From Arthrobacter sp. HY1533 (GTDB taxonomy: Bacteria > Actinomycetota > Actinomycetes > Actinomycetales > Micrococcaceae): 64,000 nt of DNA. The stretch is taken from assembly GCF_027568515.1 (NCBI RefSeq), contig NZ_JANKZF010000008.1, positions 124,001-188,000 of the forward strand. Direction: 5' to 3'. The notes under the pieces were generated by a model. That model was not told where the DNA came from. It searched no databases and was given only the letters and a program-made list of their open reading frames with translations. Positions 26,701 through 33,480 of this stretch are shown piece after piece. The position numbers and the translations under genes were made by a program. The stretch's first letter is position 1. Each line of letters opens with the position of its first letter.

Positions 26701-26938
26701 AGAACATGGCGCCGAGGCGGCCGTTGCCCACGGGCAGTGCCCCGGATTCCCAGACCGTGGCAGGCTGCTGGTACCAGAGCGCGTGGGTGGACAAGGCGGG
26801 GTGGGGTGCAAGGACGGCCGTGGGCTGCAGCGGTGCAGCGGAGGCGGACCGGGCAATGATCTGTGTGGCGAGGGGCGTGAGGGCCAGCGCTCCTCCAAGC
26901 TTGAGGAAGTTGCGGCGGCTGGGTGATGCGAAGGACAT
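23735..26938 (-). CDS. GH95 family alpha-L-fucosidase, Tat-exported, with two inserted F5/8 type C domains
   Basis: The protein has 1067 residues. The N-terminus carries a twin-arginine signal (SRRNFLK, residues 7-13, then a hydrophobic stretch and ARSASAAP). The GH95 N-terminal domain begins at LWYQQPATVWESGALPVGNGRLGAM (residue 54). It is interrupted after about residue 135 by two discoidin/F5-8C modules (about 145-275 and 290-417) and resumes near 420. The helical barrel shows NVQMNYWGAETTNMSE, the catalytic Asn-containing region. It also shows the WEWNVVSSAWYAQHIYEHW segment with the probable acid Glu, and RHTSHLFAVYPG. GH95 enzymes release alpha-1,2-linked L-fucose or L-galactose. The product probably works outside the cell to feed the fucose transporters upstream. 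The ATG at 26938 follows AGGAG; the upstream open frame is only repeat DNA. Confidence 0.93.
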   Translation of the reverse strand: MSFASPSRRNFLKLGGALALTPLATQIIARSASAAPLQPTAVLAPHPALSTHALWYQQPATVWESGALPVGNGRLGAMFYGDPTRDRIQFNEESLWGGVNNYDNALAGQPDGAYDTSVTGFGSYRNFGNVVVTLGEQAAPPVVTAPGGPYKIWGAEDVDASVDNNTGTKWCIDGPPSTVTWQMKLSTAVVVSRYTLTSANDVPARDPQKWTFSGSQDGTTWTALDSREQGPFENRKQAKEFTAANTTAYPFYKFDFSPKAGVSHFQVSEISLGGVSMGAQSALYVSSPTGHSDGDGTGSDILRTLDGSAATAWVAPKAGDGVVWQADLGKAVALTSYALTSAADNAGEDPTSWVLEGSKDRRNWTALDSRSPGKPFATRGETASFPLPGGSYSSYRLTLRGPSTRLRIAEVVLLGNGFDSRATSAVADYRRALDPSIGLHLTQFGTTGNRVLREGFASKLADVIVLRYETERPGGLNGTLGMTSGQDGVTTTADAAAKSVRFSGEMANKLKHAATLSIVDTDGSVTGEGATLRVSGASFMTLILDARTNYKMDAAAGWRSTDPEPRITAAIAAAGRRSYKELRDEHQGELSALMQRVSVDWGTTPDAVAKVPTDLRLAAYGAGQDDPSLEQTLFAYGRYLLLGSSRQGGLPANLQGVWNESNTPPWASDYHTNINVQMNYWGAETTNMSESHLPLVEYVKQVAVPSRVATRNAFGAETRGWTARTSQSIFGGNSWEWNVVSSAWYAQHIYEHWAFSQDEKYLRETALPMIKEICQFWEDRLVEDTNGKLVSPKGWSPEHGPTEDGVMYDQQIIWDLFQNYIDLEDAAQSDPSYRATVKDMQSRLAPNKIGKWGQLQEWQTDRDDPNDIHRHTSHLFAVYPGRQINLKENPELAAAALVSLKARCGEREGVPFTEASVSGDSRRSWTWPWRVGLFARLGDAERAQYMLRGLLRFNTMPNMFTTHTPFQIDGNLGITGGVAEMLIQSHTGKIELLPALPAGWKDGSFKGLRARGGYELNCTWKDGKVTSVEVIGDKSPNQGNITVAMNGKDYKVKPTKPGHKTKPFSPS

Positions 26939-27127
26939 GGAAACTCCTGAGCTGCATTGGTCTGGTGTCTGTACTGCATATTGTGCGGATCTAGTGTGAC
27001 CCGCGCGACACGAAGCCAATTTTGGCATGGCTAACATCGGATGTCTACGCCGTGCTGGGAGATGATCCGAAAGGGCAGGAATGCCGCGACTTACAAAACT
27101 TTCGCTTGTCACAACTTGACAAGGTTC

Positions 27128-27211
27128 GGTGGTCGAGCCCGTCGAGACCCGACACTCCGGTGGTCGAGCCCGTCTAGACCTGACAGTCGGTGGTCGAGCC
27201 TGTCGAGACCC
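27128..27211 (+). repeat. Three copies of the interspersed GGTCGAGCC(C/T)GTCGAGACC-type repeat
   Basis: Copies lie at about 27128-27150, 27158-27180 (with a TCTAGA variant) and 27189-27211, all in the same orientation. They occupy the 359-base gap between the GH95 start and the GH95 remnant, which contains no other gene I can see. Confidence 0.85.
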
Positions 27212-27228
27212 GATCGGCAAAAGGAAGA

Positions 27229-27260
27229 GCCGGACCCGCCACGTTCATGGCGGGTCCGGC
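27229..27260 (-). terminator. Hairpin downstream of the GH95 remnant
   Basis: GCCGGACCCGCCA (27229-27241) pairs perfectly over 13 bp with TGGCGGGTCCGGC (27248-27260) around a six-base loop. It stands in the same place relative to the truncated GH95 3' end as the strong hairpin does behind the intact gene. Confidence 0.65.
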
Positions 27261-27297
27261 CTTCAGCCGCTTCTGCGGCGGCTACATGCTCGCAGCT

Positions 27298-27427
27298 TTA
27301 GCTCGGCGAGAATGGCTTGGTCTTGTGGCCCGGCTTGGTGGGCTTGACCTTGTAATCCTTGCCGTTCATCCGCACAGTGATGTTGCCCTGGTTGAGTGAC
27401 TTGTCGCCAATGACAACAACCTCGGTC
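27298..27427 (-). pseudogene. C-terminal remnant of a second GH95 fucosidase gene
   Basis: The last 42 codons before TAA at 27298 read TEVVVIGDKSLNQGNITVRM, then NGKDYKVKPTKPGHKTKPFSPS. This differs at only a few positions from the last residues of the intact GH95 protein. DNA identity over about 125 bases is also high, including the codons around the stop. Upstream of about 27427 the similarity ends abruptly at the less GC-rich islet. The stretch has no start codon with a ribosome binding site and is best read as the 3' scar of a duplicated GH95 gene whose body was lost or replaced. Confidence 0.85.
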
Positions 27428-27475
27428 ACCAAGTCGCCAATCAACTTGGCCACGACACGGATGAGATCGCGTGGG

Positions 27476-28189
27476 TTACGGGATCGTCTCCACAGACACG
27501 GCTCGGAGCCAGCCATCTGTAGTCTCGCCGTTGATCGTCGCTTCACCGCTCTCCAGCACCATATGGACCTTCGTGCCGTCGCGCCACTCGGAGGTCTCAG
27601 ACTTGTCAACGAACACTCTAAGATCCTGGGCTCCCCCTTGAGCCTTTAGCAATACTGAGAACTCTCCGGTCACGCCGGTCGTCCAAAGGTCGGACATGAA
27701 CAGTTCGCCAGTCAGTTGAAACTGGTCCCCGTTCTTGATCCCGCCCAACTTGGCGGAGTTGAGTTTGTCCAGCAGGTCATCGACTGTAATGGTTGTGATT
27801 TTGGGGGAGACAATTGTTGACGCGGCTGATGGCGTGGCTGCTTCAGGCAGCACAGCTGATGGCGTAGCTGCTTCAGGTACCACGGCTTGGGTTGCAGATT
27901 GCGTCGGTACGGGCTCTGCAGCATTGCCCGAGCTGTCACCGCCCCCGAGTGCAGTGATGATGGTGATCATGATGGCCAAGAGTGCAAGTAGTCCACCGCC
28001 GATGCCGACCAGTTTCCACGGGATCTCTGGTTTCCGGCGCCGGAATATCAGCTCCGACCTCACTTTCCCTTGGGTCTGAGATACGAATTCCCAGCCCTCG
28101 TTCTCCAGCTTGGTCCTGATCCTTGATTCCAGTCCGCGAACCGTCTTTACAGACCTCGTCGCGTACTTCGCATCTGTAGCTGTCGTCAT
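27476..28189 (-). CDS. DUF4839-like single-pass membrane protein
   Basis: The protein has 237 residues. The N-terminal part (about residues 1-56) has the pattern RSVKTVRGLESRIRTKLENEGWEFVSQ...LIFRRRKPEIPWKL seen in DUF4839-like actinobacterial membrane proteins. One transmembrane segment follows (LVGIGGGLLALLAIMITIITAL). Next comes a Pro/Ala/Thr-rich linker with two near-identical ten-residue units (EAATPSA repeats), then an external beta-rich domain with GDQFQLTGELFMSDLWTTG and a tRNA-anticodon-like fold pattern. The gene is 42 bases downstream of the helicase on the same strand and shares its lower GC content, so it may belong to the same transcription unit. Function unknown. Confidence 0.72.
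   Translation of the reverse strand: MTTATDAKYATRSVKTVRGLESRIRTKLENEGWEFVSQTQGKVRSELIFRRRKPEIPWKLVGIGGGLLALLAIMITIITALGGGDSSGNAAEPVPTQSATQAVVPEAATPSAVLPEAATPSAASTIVSPKITTITVDDLLDKLNSAKLGGIKNGDQFQLTGELFMSDLWTTGVTGEFSVLLKAQGGAQDLRVFVDKSETSEWRDGTKVHMVLESGEATINGETTDGWLRAVSVETIP
27825..27884 (-). repeat. Two 30-bp tandem units in the linker of the membrane protein
   Basis: Units at 27825-27854 and 27855-27884 differ by few bases and encode the repeated EAATPSA segment of the extracellular linker. Confidence 0.8.
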
Positions 28190-28231
28190 GCTGTTCCTTA
28201 ATGGCATCGATATCAAGTACTCGCATAAAGC

Positions 28232-31126
28232 CTAGAGTGCTGCGGCGATGTACTCAAAGAGTCCGTCTTCGATGGGACTCACGAAATCCAGACTCATTGT
28301 GACGACGTCCAGTTCCTTGCCGCCATCACCTAACATCGTGGTTTGCACCGCATCCCTGGAGCCGGCCTGACCTAGATAGTAGAAGTCGGATCCTTCTGCA
28401 TCGTCTTTCTTGACGAATACGTGTAGTGGAACCTCGCCGTCGACGATGGAACGAACTTCTCCGCTCTTAAGCGTGCGTTTGCTCCTCGTGAACCACTTGA
28501 GAGTTGAAGCATCCACAAATTCGTCTTCGTACTTGGTGCTCTCGGTAACGTGATCGGCTTTGTGGTAGGTAACGAAGATCGGGCAGGTCTGGGAGAATGC
28601 GTCTACCTTGTAGCCATACATGGTGCTGTATTCGTTGGCTTTCCAGTTCAGGAGTCGGCAAACATCCTTGCGGGAGTACATTTTGCCAATTTGCAGGCGG
28701 CCTGATGGATGGTAGCGGTGGCGGGAAAGGTACAAGCCCGTGGACACCAAGTCGTCGATGTGTGTTCTGAGCTTCTTCGATCCTCGAAGCAATGAGCGGG
28801 CGCTATCAGACAAGCTGAAGACGCCGTTTTCGGTCACAACGACGGGTCCCGCACCGTACTTGCTTCGTTCAGCTGCCGTGAAGAATTCGAGGGACATGAT
28901 GCGCTGGACCGAATCAATGGTCGCGTCATCGTGGGTGCAACCCTTCGAGTGCAGAAGATCTCGATAGTCGTCGCGACTGATGTGTGCGGTTCGGATCAGG
29001 TGTTCAAGCAGCAATAGCTCGTGTGCGCGCTTGCCGTTCAGAAGCTCTGAAGACAGGAAGTTTAGGAGCGCCGCTTCAGGTTCTGTGGGAAGTGTGGCTT
29101 CCTCTTTGAACTTGTTCTGGAGGATCCAGTAGTTCTTACTTTTAGTGGCAACCACTACGGGATCGGCGCTGTCGAACCGGGCAAAGTCGTGCAGCATGGG
29201 TGGGCGTCCCAGCCGATGCTTGAGGGCAACGAAGGCAGACTTGAGATTGGCCATGCTGTCCAATGATGTGATGGCCAGCGACTGAAGTACCCGATCCCGC
29301 GAAACTTTGTCGAAGTTAACGCTGGAAAGCCCGGAAATCGTGCCGGCTTGGTCAGCGTTTATCAACTTCTTGCGGATTACATCCTTGTTGAGCGAGCTGT
29401 CGCCAACCAAGGCAATAGGAATGAGAAAGTTGTTTGCGTAGTTTCCTATGAAGTCGATAACGCGAAGATGGTCTTTGCCAGGTGCTTTGCGGAGACCACG
29501 TCCCAATTGCTGTGTGAAGATGATGCTTGATTGTGTTTGCCGCAGCATGACCACTTGGTTGACCGATGGAATGTCGATGCCTTCATTGAAGATGTCGACT
29601 GTCAGGATGTAGTCGAGACCGCCTGCTTCCAGGCGTTCGACCGTTTCGTTTCGGAATTCGACCGAGTCTTTGCCCGTCAGGACTTGTGTGCGCAATTTGG
29701 CGCCATTGACGAAGTATTCGTTCAGTAGACGGGACAGTTCGTGCGCTTCATCGCGGCGACTGCAGAACATTAATCCACGGGTTGGACCGACATGACCATA
29801 GGTCTTGATGGCTTGGATCAAATATGCAACTCTTTCAGGTGCCACAAGCCGCGAAAGGTTGGAAGTCTCATCGACAGTTGTGCCGTCCGCTTCCACATAG
29901 TCGGTTACGCCGTAATAGTGGAACGGTACGAGCATCTCTGCTTCGAGCGCCGCCTGCAACCGAATTTCGTAGGGGACGTTGTAGTCGAATAGGTCGAACA
30001 CATTGAACTCATCAGTTCGTTCTGGCGTGGCAGTCAGACCCAACAAGAAATTTGGGCGAAACCAGTCAATCATTCGACGATAGCTGTCGGCGCCGGCCCG
30101 GTGGACCTCGTCAATCAAGATGTAGTCGAAATGATCCTTGTTGATGCTTTCCAGGGTCTCCGGCTTGGACAGAGACTGGATCGTTGCGAAGACGTATTGC
30201 CGGTCTATTTCGCGTCTGGCCCCAACGAACTTTCCAAACTGGGTTTCGTCGACGCCAAGGACTCGCTGAAATTCTTCCATGGCCCGGTCCAGGATCTGCT
30301 CACGGTGGACGACAAAGAGCATTCGCTGCGGATTGACTGCGCGAACATCGAGGGCAGCGAGGATGGTTTTACCGGTGCCTGTTGCAGAGATGACCACGGC
30401 ACGGCGTTCCCCAGTCTCACGAACCTCGCTGATTGCCTCCAGGGCCTCCATTTGCATGGTGTTGGGAAAAATCTTTTGTAGGCCGAGTTTTACATCGGGT
30501 TCCAGCGCAGTTGGGTGGTCCTCTGCAAGGGTCTGCGAGTTTTGAACATACGATTCTTCGTATGTATCAATCCATGATTCCGTGAGTGTTTGTGAGGTGT
30601 CGATTTGGCGCCTAATGGCACCGTGGAGTTGCTCAACGATGTCGCCGCCGGGGAGTGCCGAGAACCGGAGATTCCATTCCAGGTTCTTGAGTAGGGCTTT
30701 GGAAGTGAGGTTCGAACTCCCGACGATTGCCGTGGTCGCGTCTGTTTGACTAAAGACGTATCCCTTGGCGTGAAATCCGCCAGGCGATCCAGGGTGGATG
30801 TACACGTCAACGTTGTTGAGTGTGAGCAGTTCCCGGAACATTTCTGGGGAATTGAAGTCCAGGTACGTCGAGGTGACTATGACACCGGAGCCCTGGAAGT
30901 CCAGCAATGCCTGCTTCAACAGTGCGATGGCTCCAGTTGTCACAAATGCCACTGAGACGACGAAGTGTTCGGAGCGCTGCAGTTCCTGACGGATGGCACG
31001 CAGCATGGTGTTCTCATCTTCGTTTGAGATGAGGACTGGGTGGAACAACTGTTTGGATTCGGTAGCCGAGTCAATGAAGCCAAAAGCGGTGTCAGCCCGC
31101 ACGCCACCGGCCAAACTGAAACTCAT
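28232..31126 (-). CDS. PLD-like nuclease / DEAD-box helicase / DUF3427 fusion protein
   Basis: The 964-residue protein has three parts. Residues 25-180 are a PLD-like domain with FHAKGYVF (His119, Lys121) and GSSNLT, as in restriction-type phospholipase D nucleases. Residues 215-560 are a superfamily-2 helicase: Walker A SATGTGKT at 247-254, DEVH at 339-342, motif III LTATPER and motif VI QLGRGLR. The C-terminal third is DUF3427 (MYSRKDVCRLLNWKANEYST, then CPIFVTYHK...FTRSKRTLKSGE). Such COG3886-COG1061-DUF3427 proteins recur in mobile and defence islands and are predicted to act on foreign DNA. Start ATG 31126 overlaps the NUDIX stop by four bases, so the two proteins are co-translated. Base composition is clearly less GC-rich than flanking genes, suggesting horizontal transfer. 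Confidence 0.92.
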   Translation of the reverse strand: MSFSLAGGVRADTAFGFIDSATESKQLFHPVLISNEDENTMLRAIRQELQRSEHFVVSVAFVTTGAIALLKQALLDFQGSGVIVTSTYLDFNSPEMFRELLTLNNVDVYIHPGSPGGFHAKGYVFSQTDATTAIVGSSNLTSKALLKNLEWNLRFSALPGGDIVEQLHGAIRRQIDTSQTLTESWIDTYEESYVQNSQTLAEDHPTALEPDVKLGLQKIFPNTMQMEALEAISEVRETGERRAVVISATGTGKTILAALDVRAVNPQRMLFVVHREQILDRAMEEFQRVLGVDETQFGKFVGARREIDRQYVFATIQSLSKPETLESINKDHFDYILIDEVHRAGADSYRRMIDWFRPNFLLGLTATPERTDEFNVFDLFDYNVPYEIRLQAALEAEMLVPFHYYGVTDYVEADGTTVDETSNLSRLVAPERVAYLIQAIKTYGHVGPTRGLMFCSRRDEAHELSRLLNEYFVNGAKLRTQVLTGKDSVEFRNETVERLEAGGLDYILTVDIFNEGIDIPSVNQVVMLRQTQSSIIFTQQLGRGLRKAPGKDHLRVIDFIGNYANNFLIPIALVGDSSLNKDVIRKKLINADQAGTISGLSSVNFDKVSRDRVLQSLAITSLDSMANLKSAFVALKHRLGRPPMLHDFARFDSADPVVVATKSKNYWILQNKFKEEATLPTEPEAALLNFLSSELLNGKRAHELLLLEHLIRTAHISRDDYRDLLHSKGCTHDDATIDSVQRIMSLEFFTAAERSKYGAGPVVVTENGVFSLSDSARSLLRGSKKLRTHIDDLVSTGLYLSRHRYHPSGRLQIGKMYSRKDVCRLLNWKANEYSTMYGYKVDAFSQTCPIFVTYHKADHVTESTKYEDEFVDASTLKWFTRSKRTLKSGEVRSIVDGEVPLHVFVKKDDAEGSDFYYLGQAGSRDAVQTTMLGDGGKELDVVTMSLDFVSPIEDGLFEYIAAAL

Positions 31127-31548
31127 TGGCCGTGTTCCCTTACAAGCCGGTCGACGGCGGGAATATCAGCGGGTGCCCATTCCAGCGTGGGAAGGTCGGG
31201 TACAGGAACCCATCGGATGTCTTCGTGCTCTGTCAGCTGCGGGACGCCCTCAATCAGGTGACAAAAATAGGTGGTCAGGATGACAATGCCGAAGTCGTAC
31301 TCGTATTCAGTAGTCTCGAGATGATCACCGATCTCTGCGGTGCACAGGAGCTCCTCTTTGAGCTCCCTGCGGAGGGCGTCTTGTGGGGATTCCCCAACTT
31401 CGATCTTGCCGCCGGGAAACTCCCACATGCCAGGGAGAGACATGGACTTTCCACGTTTTGCAGCAAGAATAGTTTCGCCGTCCACTAAAACAGCCCCTAC
31501 AACATTGATGCGCTTCTTGGGTTTGGGGTTCGAATCGTGACTTGTCAT
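31123..31548 (-). CDS. NUDIX hydrolase ((deoxy)nucleoside triphosphate pyrophosphohydrolase, MutT-like)
   Basis: This 141-residue protein has a clear Nudix box starting at Gly47 (GGKIEVGESPQDALRRELKEEL), with the metal-binding RE-x-x-EE group at residues 61-66. The usual Gly in the last part of the box is Leu. MutT-type members hydrolyse (d)NTPs or damaged nucleotides to monophosphates. The ATG at 31548 is used because the upstream frame runs into the 5' region without a ribosome binding site. It is the first gene of the islet operon and overlaps the helicase start (ATGA). This tight coupling suggests a joint function, for example nucleotide depletion or product clearance linked to the nuclease-helicase. 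Confidence 0.92.
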   Translation of the reverse strand: MTSHDSNPKPKKRINVVGAVLVDGETILAAKRGKSMSLPGMWEFPGGKIEVGESPQDALRRELKEELLCTAEIGDHLETTEYEYDFGIVILTTYFCHLIEGVPQLTEHEDIRWVPVPDLPTLEWAPADIPAVDRLVREHGQ

Positions 31549-31711
31549 AATCGACCAGGCTAGCAGTTGATACCTCTTGAAGGCCCAATCCGTGCGGTCA
31601 TCGGGGGCTCGGTCAATTGGCGTATACAACCTGCGCGGTTCGTCACGTACTGCGCAGTAACAATCCCGCATGCCACAGTGGATCCGTACCCGCTGCTACA
31701 GGAGGACCACT

Positions 31712-32518
31712 GTGACCATTCGAGACAACACCAACCGTCGGCTCAAGGAAGTTCTGGACATCATGGCCGCGGGGTCGTGGCTGGATGAGAAGCCAAACGG
31801 GGGCGAAGTCCTGGCGGAAGCTGCCAAGCGTGTCCCGTTCACCAAGGAAGAGTCCGAGCTCCTCTCCGGAGGCATTCCCCGCGGGCACAAGAACCTCACC
31901 AAGGCCACTGCAGACCTGGTCAAGGCCGGCTGGATCACCAAGGGCCGGGCCGGCTGGGAAATCACCGACAATGGACTCCGCGCCACCGTCGCCTTCAACA
32001 CCGTGGACACCCTTGCCGATGCCCTCAGCAACGGAACCTTGATTCCGGCAGAGACGCCGCTGCCCGAAAAGCCTGCCGACAATCCGGCCAAGAAGCCTGC
32101 GGCCAAGAAGGCCCCCGCCAAGAAGCCCGCTGCGAAGAAGACTGCCGCCAAGGCGAGCACCGCCAAGGCCGCGGCCAAGGCTGGGGCGGAAGCTCCCGCC
32201 GTCGTGCTGGGGGAGCAGCCGGCAACCGTTGCCCTCGCCGGTGACTTCGGCACGCTTCTGGGCGCCCTCGAAGACTGGGACCACAGCCACGGCAATGTCC
32301 AGATGCAGCTCGATTCCACGCTCGGCACCTGGAAGCTCACGGCCGACCTCCCCGCCGGGCAGTACAGCTACAAGGCCGTGGTGAACGGGTCGTGGGATGA
32401 AAACTACGGCGCGTTTGGCATTGCCGACGGCGCCAACCACGAGTTCTCGCACGACGGCGGACCCGTCACCTTCCACTACAACCACGCCACCAAGGACGTG
32501 CTGCGCGCCGACATCTAA
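31712..32518 (+). CDS. Winged-helix / Lys-Ala-rich linker / X25 (CBM48-like) domain fusion protein
   Basis: The protein has 268 residues and starts at GTG 31712 behind AGGAGG. Residues 1-95 form a winged helix (RRLKEVLDIMAAGSW...NLTKATADLVKAGWITKGRAGWEITDNGLRATV), similar to Mrr N-terminal or MarR-like modules. Residues 115-165 are a histone-H1-like tail of AKKPA repeats, expected to bind DNA. Residues 172-265 match the pullulanase X25 domain (VALAGDFG, LPAGQYSYKAVVNGSWDENYGAFG, then VTFHYNHATKDV), which normally binds starch-like glucans. A DNA-binding front joined to a glucan-binding module is unusual. A nucleoid-associated or carbohydrate-responsive regulator is possible, but no function is established. 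Confidence 0.8.
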   Translation: MTIRDNTNRRLKEVLDIMAAGSWLDEKPNGGEVLAEAAKRVPFTKEESELLSGGIPRGHKNLTKATADLVKAGWITKGRAGWEITDNGLRATVAFNTVDTLADALSNGTLIPAETPLPEKPADNPAKKPAAKKAPAKKPAAKKTAAKASTAKAAAKAGAEAPAVVLGEQPATVALAGDFGTLLGALEDWDHSHGNVQMQLDSTLGTWKLTADLPAGQYSYKAVVNGSWDENYGAFGIADGANHEFSHDGGPVTFHYNHATKDVLRADI

Positions 32519-32525
32519 GCGCGCA

Positions 32526-32559
32526 GGGGCGGTTGGTTTAGTCGCTTGCCAGCCGCCCC
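32526..32559 (+). terminator. Hairpin after the X25 fusion gene
   Basis: GGGGCGGTTGG (32526-32536) pairs with CCAGCCGCCCC (32549-32559) over 11 bp with one wobble. It follows the stop by seven bases; no T run follows. Confidence 0.55.
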
Positions 32560-32573
32560 GTTAACCTTGGAGC

Positions 32574-33473
32574 ATGACACTGGACGCGGGCGATGCCCCC
32601 CTGAGCGCTGCCCCGGCCGCAGCCTGGCAGCCGGATGGCGGCAACCTGGTGGCAGAGGGGGACAACCTCAGCTTCCTGCGCACGCTCCCGGATGAAAGCT
32701 TCCGGCTGATCTACATTGACCCGCCTTTCAACACTGGCAAGGTCCAAGCCCGCCAGAACATGACGAACGTGCGCAGCGAGACCGGTTCCCGCGTGGGGTT
32801 CCAGGGCCGCAGCTACGAGACCATCAAGGGCCTCACGCTCAGCTACAACGACTCGTTCGGTGACTACTGGGAGTTTCTGGAACCTCGCCTCGAGGAAGCA
32901 TGGCGCCTGCTCGCCGACGACGGCACCCTCTACGTGCACCTTGACTACCGCGAGGTCCACTACGCCAAGGTGTTGCTCGATGCGTTGTTCGGCCGCGAAT
33001 GCTTCCTGAACGAGATCATCTGGGCCTACGACTACGGCGCCCGGGCCAAAAAGAAGTGGCCGGCCAAGCACGACAACATCCTTGTCTACGTCAAGAACCC
33101 CAAGACGTACTACTTCAACAGCGAGGAAGTGGACCGCGAGCCGTACATGGCACCCGGCCTGGTCACACCCGAGAAGGTGGCGCTCGGCAAGCTGCCCACC
33201 GACACCTGGTGGCACACGATCGTGTCTCCCATGGGCAAGGAAAAAACCGGCTACCCCACCCAGAAACCACTCGGCATCCTGCGCCGCATCATCCAGGCGA
33301 GCACCGAGCCCGGCGACTGGGTCCTGGACTTCTTCGGCGGCAGCGGAACCACGGGCGCCGCCGCGTTGGAGCTGGAGCGCCGATTCGTCATGGTTGACCA
33401 GAACCCCGAGGCGATCGAGGTCATGCGCACGCGTCTGGACCAGGACACAGTGACGTTCATAAAGCACGTTTGA
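32574..33473 (+). CDS. Site-specific DNA methyltransferase (beta class, N6-adenine or N4-cytosine)
   Basis: This 299-residue protein has the catalytic motif IV IDPPFNTG near residue 48 and the SAM-binding motif I DFFGGSGTTGAAALE near the C-terminus. A target-recognition region lies between them (about residues 130-220). This order defines the beta class; DPPF is typical of amino methylation, more often N6-adenine. No restriction endonuclease gene is adjacent, so it appears to be an orphan methylase with a regulatory or epigenetic role. It is followed directly by the 30-bp repeat array. Confidence 0.93.
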   Translation: MTLDAGDAPLSAAPAAAWQPDGGNLVAEGDNLSFLRTLPDESFRLIYIDPPFNTGKVQARQNMTNVRSETGSRVGFQGRSYETIKGLTLSYNDSFGDYWEFLEPRLEEAWRLLADDGTLYVHLDYREVHYAKVLLDALFGRECFLNEIIWAYDYGARAKKKWPAKHDNILVYVKNPKTYYFNSEEVDREPYMAPGLVTPEKVALGKLPTDTWWHTIVSPMGKEKTGYPTQKPLGILRRIIQASTEPGDWVLDFFGGSGTTGAAALELERRFVMVDQNPEAIEVMRTRLDQDTVTFIKHV

Positions 33474-33480
33474 GTTAAGT

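Noticed and set aside
26939-27220. N-terminal extension of the GH95 protein upstream of 26938
   Set aside because: The added sequence is translated repeat DNA and would place the Tat signal inside the protein. ATG 26938 has a proper AGGAG site.
23466-27445. A 15-base match (AAGTCGCCAATCAAC) shared by 23.47 kb and 27.43 kb, considered as a possible integration site pair
   Set aside because: It is short, falls in coding sequence for a common peptide (LIGD) and has no integrase or tRNA nearby, so chance is more likely.
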